Positions 62,197 to 64,000 of a stretch of DNA of 64,000 bases are shown here, in pieces. The notes beneath the pieces are model-generated. The model was not told the DNA's origin. It made no database searches and saw only the letters and a program-made list of their open reading frames with translations. The position numbers were made by a program, and so were the translations under genes. This DNA is from Anarhynchus alexandrinus (taxonomy: Eukaryota; Chordata; Aves; Charadriiformes; Charadriidae). Location of the stretch: positions 1,274,492 through 1,338,491 of the forward strand of contig VUYV01000090.1 in assembly GCA_008711295.1 (NCBI GenBank), in the 5' to 3' direction. How positions within the stretch are numbered: the stretch's first letter is position 1; each line of letters opens with the position of its first letter.

Positions 62197-62303
62197 GTAA
62201 GTATGGAATCAAGCTACTTAAACATTTCTTCTTTTAATTTATGTTTATCTATCTTTACTTTTTTCTTACCTGTTTTGTATATGCATTCAGTTTTCTTCTG
62301 TAG

Positions 62304-62376
62304 TACAACTAGGATATGGTGCAGATGGGCCAGAGGAAACACAGTCAAGTGTTTTCAGTATGATAAACAAACACAG
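62304..62376 (+). other. Weak candidate exon (73 nt)
   Basis: It has a pyrimidine-rich TTCTTCTGTAG acceptor and an ACACAG/GTAATT donor. The sequence contains stops in the frame set by the previous candidate. It could be a noncoding first or second exon or chance. Confidence 0.2.
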
Positions 62377-64000
62377 GTAATTATTAGTATTATGAAATTC
62401 ATAAGCTAAGTAAGTAATATTTTTATTATCAAGGTAGTAGTTAGCTCTGGCTTAATTTGTCTGTCAAATGTTTCCTAAATTAAAGCCATGGTCTGTCTAC
62501 TGTTAACTTCAAGGATTACAGCAGAAGAAGGTGGTAGGAGCCAATGACACCCTCAGAAAATTCCAGTGTGTTAAACAGCTTTCCTTAGCAAATTGCTCTT
62601 GTTGTTTGCTTGACTTTGCTGCAGACAGAATTCTTATGGCTAATTATGTTTTCTTTCCATTTGAAATACTTTTACTGTCTTACATAACTCTTCTTTTAAA
62701 TTACCCTATACGTTAATGACTTATGGATAAGTATCCTAGCATCTTCTGTCATCTTATTCATAAGCATTCTTATAGTAAGTCTTTACATTGTATAAGTAGT
62801 ATTGTTATTTCCAGTAACAAACTTATTCTGTTAAAAAGTAGAAGTGTTCAGAACTTGCAGCTCTCTGAAAACGTTACATTATCTGAATTCAAAAACTGCC
62901 ATATCCTGAGCCATCAGCACTGTCTTCACTTATGGAATACTCTGAACTAGTTGGTGTCTAAAGTTTTGTTACTCTTTAGCAGTATATAATCAAGGTATAC
63001 GAGCCAGAGAGATCCGTTGACCATCAGGACAATGTGTTCAGGTAGCCTTTTAGCTAAGGGAAGAGAACAGGGTCTGGTCCTGAGCACACTCGTTCTTATT
63101 AGTTGCAATAAGTTTGAACTTCCATATGCTAATATGATAAAAGTCGTTAAAAATCCATTACCCTTTTCTGGCTAAGCTTTTTAATTTTACTTCAGTGTTA
63201 ATCTCAAACTGCTCATCTTTTACTTATGAGTATGTAGAATTGGAAAATTAGCTACTTTTGTAGCTAAAGGTCTTCAGAACTTGCTCAAATATAGGCTTTC
63301 CCACTCTTCAGCTGTGTATTGATTTATTGTACAAAATTTAGTGAAATACATTAAGAAAGCATAAGGAAAGGAGAAGAATTTGTGGGGTTTTTTTGTGTGT
63401 TTGTTTTTTTTTCGCTGCGGAAGAGATGTTTTGTGGGGAAGAAGACTATAGGAAGGAAATGTTTATACTCCTTATTCCCAGAAGTTATTAAGTGGTACTG
63501 TGATAAATAGCTGATTTGATACTATAAAAAGAATGAGTCATTTTCTGCTGAGATAGTTATGTTAATTAGAGACTGGCTTAATAAGTCTCCAGTTCAGTGA
63601 TACACACTCTAAATGGTTTGTATTCTCAAGTCTTCCCTAAGCAATGGAACTCTTTTTCAAGGGCTTCAATGTTTTAAATATCTTAGCCGATTCAAGAAAA
63701 TTGTGACTTCTCAGCTCAGGAAAACGGAATGATTTTCTTGGGGCCTTCTGTTGATAACATAAGCATTGTCCTACTGCTAAGGGATAGATGTCTTTCATGA
63801 ACCAGGAAGGTCCTTTGGCGTAATTTTCCACCTCTGTTTTATACCATTAAGTACTGCTGAACCACTCAAGATCTAAGACAACAGTTTCAAAGCCGTAAGT
63901 TGGTAAGCATGAAAAGAAGTGTGTAGACATGTCCTGATCTGCTCCTTGGTGGGTCTGTAGCATGCTCCAGAAGACCAAGAAAGAGAATTAATTTTGTTAA

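Larger units (their letters stand above)
61181..64000. other. AT-rich flank right of CpG island 2
   Basis: There is no CW zinc finger, PWWP domain or other recognisable coding exon. Two exon-like segments with good splice sites on plus (62110-62196 and 62304-62376) are listed separately. The rest shows only T-runs and chance frames. Confidence 0.5.

Noticed and set aside
62110..62376. Coding exons of ZCWPW2
   Set aside because: Splice sites are good, but the two segments do not share an open frame and show no CW (Trp/Cys) or PWWP signature; kept only as weak noncoding candidates.
1..64000. tRNA, rRNA, snRNA, CRISPR arrays or operon-like structure
   Set aside because: None recognised by eye on either strand; the window is a vertebrate genic region. 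A covariance-model scan would be needed to exclude small RNA genes.

Overview
The window is nuclear DNA of a bird. The evidence is truncated CR1 retrotransposons ending in the avian octamer (ATTCTRTG)n, an avian-type solo endogenous-retrovirus LTR, low gene density with split vertebrate genes, and two CpG islands. There are no bacterial-type operons, rRNA genes, tRNA genes I could recognise, or CRISPR arrays.

Two protein-coding genes can be read with confidence, arranged tail to tail. CMC1 (plus strand) contributes its last two coding exons, 23392-23482 and 24881-24995. The 23.4 kb to the left is read as its intron, and the N-terminal exon(s) were not found. AZI2/NAP1 (minus strand) is complete in coding sequence: seven coding exons from 46225 down to 32877, with phases that join cleanly into a 388-residue protein. 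One AZI2 intron (36084 to 33266) uses a GC-AG boundary, and the codon phase rules out the nearby GT alternative.

To the right of the AZI2 start codon lies about 9.5 kb of 5' intron, which holds a G-rich CR1 copy, a CR1 tail and a 1.1-kb solo LTR. A CpG island at about 55.75-56.40 kb follows, with a ZNF143-type site and a CACGTG-type site; it is the likely AZI2 promoter. A second CpG island at about 60.72-61.18 kb carries NRF1-like and E2F sites. In mammals the gene beside AZI2, facing the other way, is ZCWPW2. The second island could start its bird counterpart, but I see no CW or PWWP coding exon before the window ends. The 4.2 kb between the islands has no recognisable coding sequence.

Region by region: 1-23391, CMC1 intron with one internally deleted CR1 at 5.3-6.6 kb, one CR1 3' end at 18.65-19.11 kb, and older debris; 23392-24995, CMC1 3' half; 24996-32876, convergent intergenic/3' UTR space; 32877-46230, AZI2; 46231-55700, AZI2 5' intron; 55740-56400, island 1; 56400-60700, unassigned spacer; 60720-61180, island 2; 61180-64000, unassigned, with two weak candidate exons.

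The two proteins are not known to work together. CMC1 is a mitochondrial complex IV assembly factor. AZI2 is a TBK1/IKK-epsilon adaptor in innate signalling and selective autophagy. Their order matches what I recall of the mammalian CMC1-AZI2-ZCWPW2 neighbourhood. I found no clear novel biological system; the strongest oddities are the GC-AG intron of AZI2 and the split, double-island promoter region.
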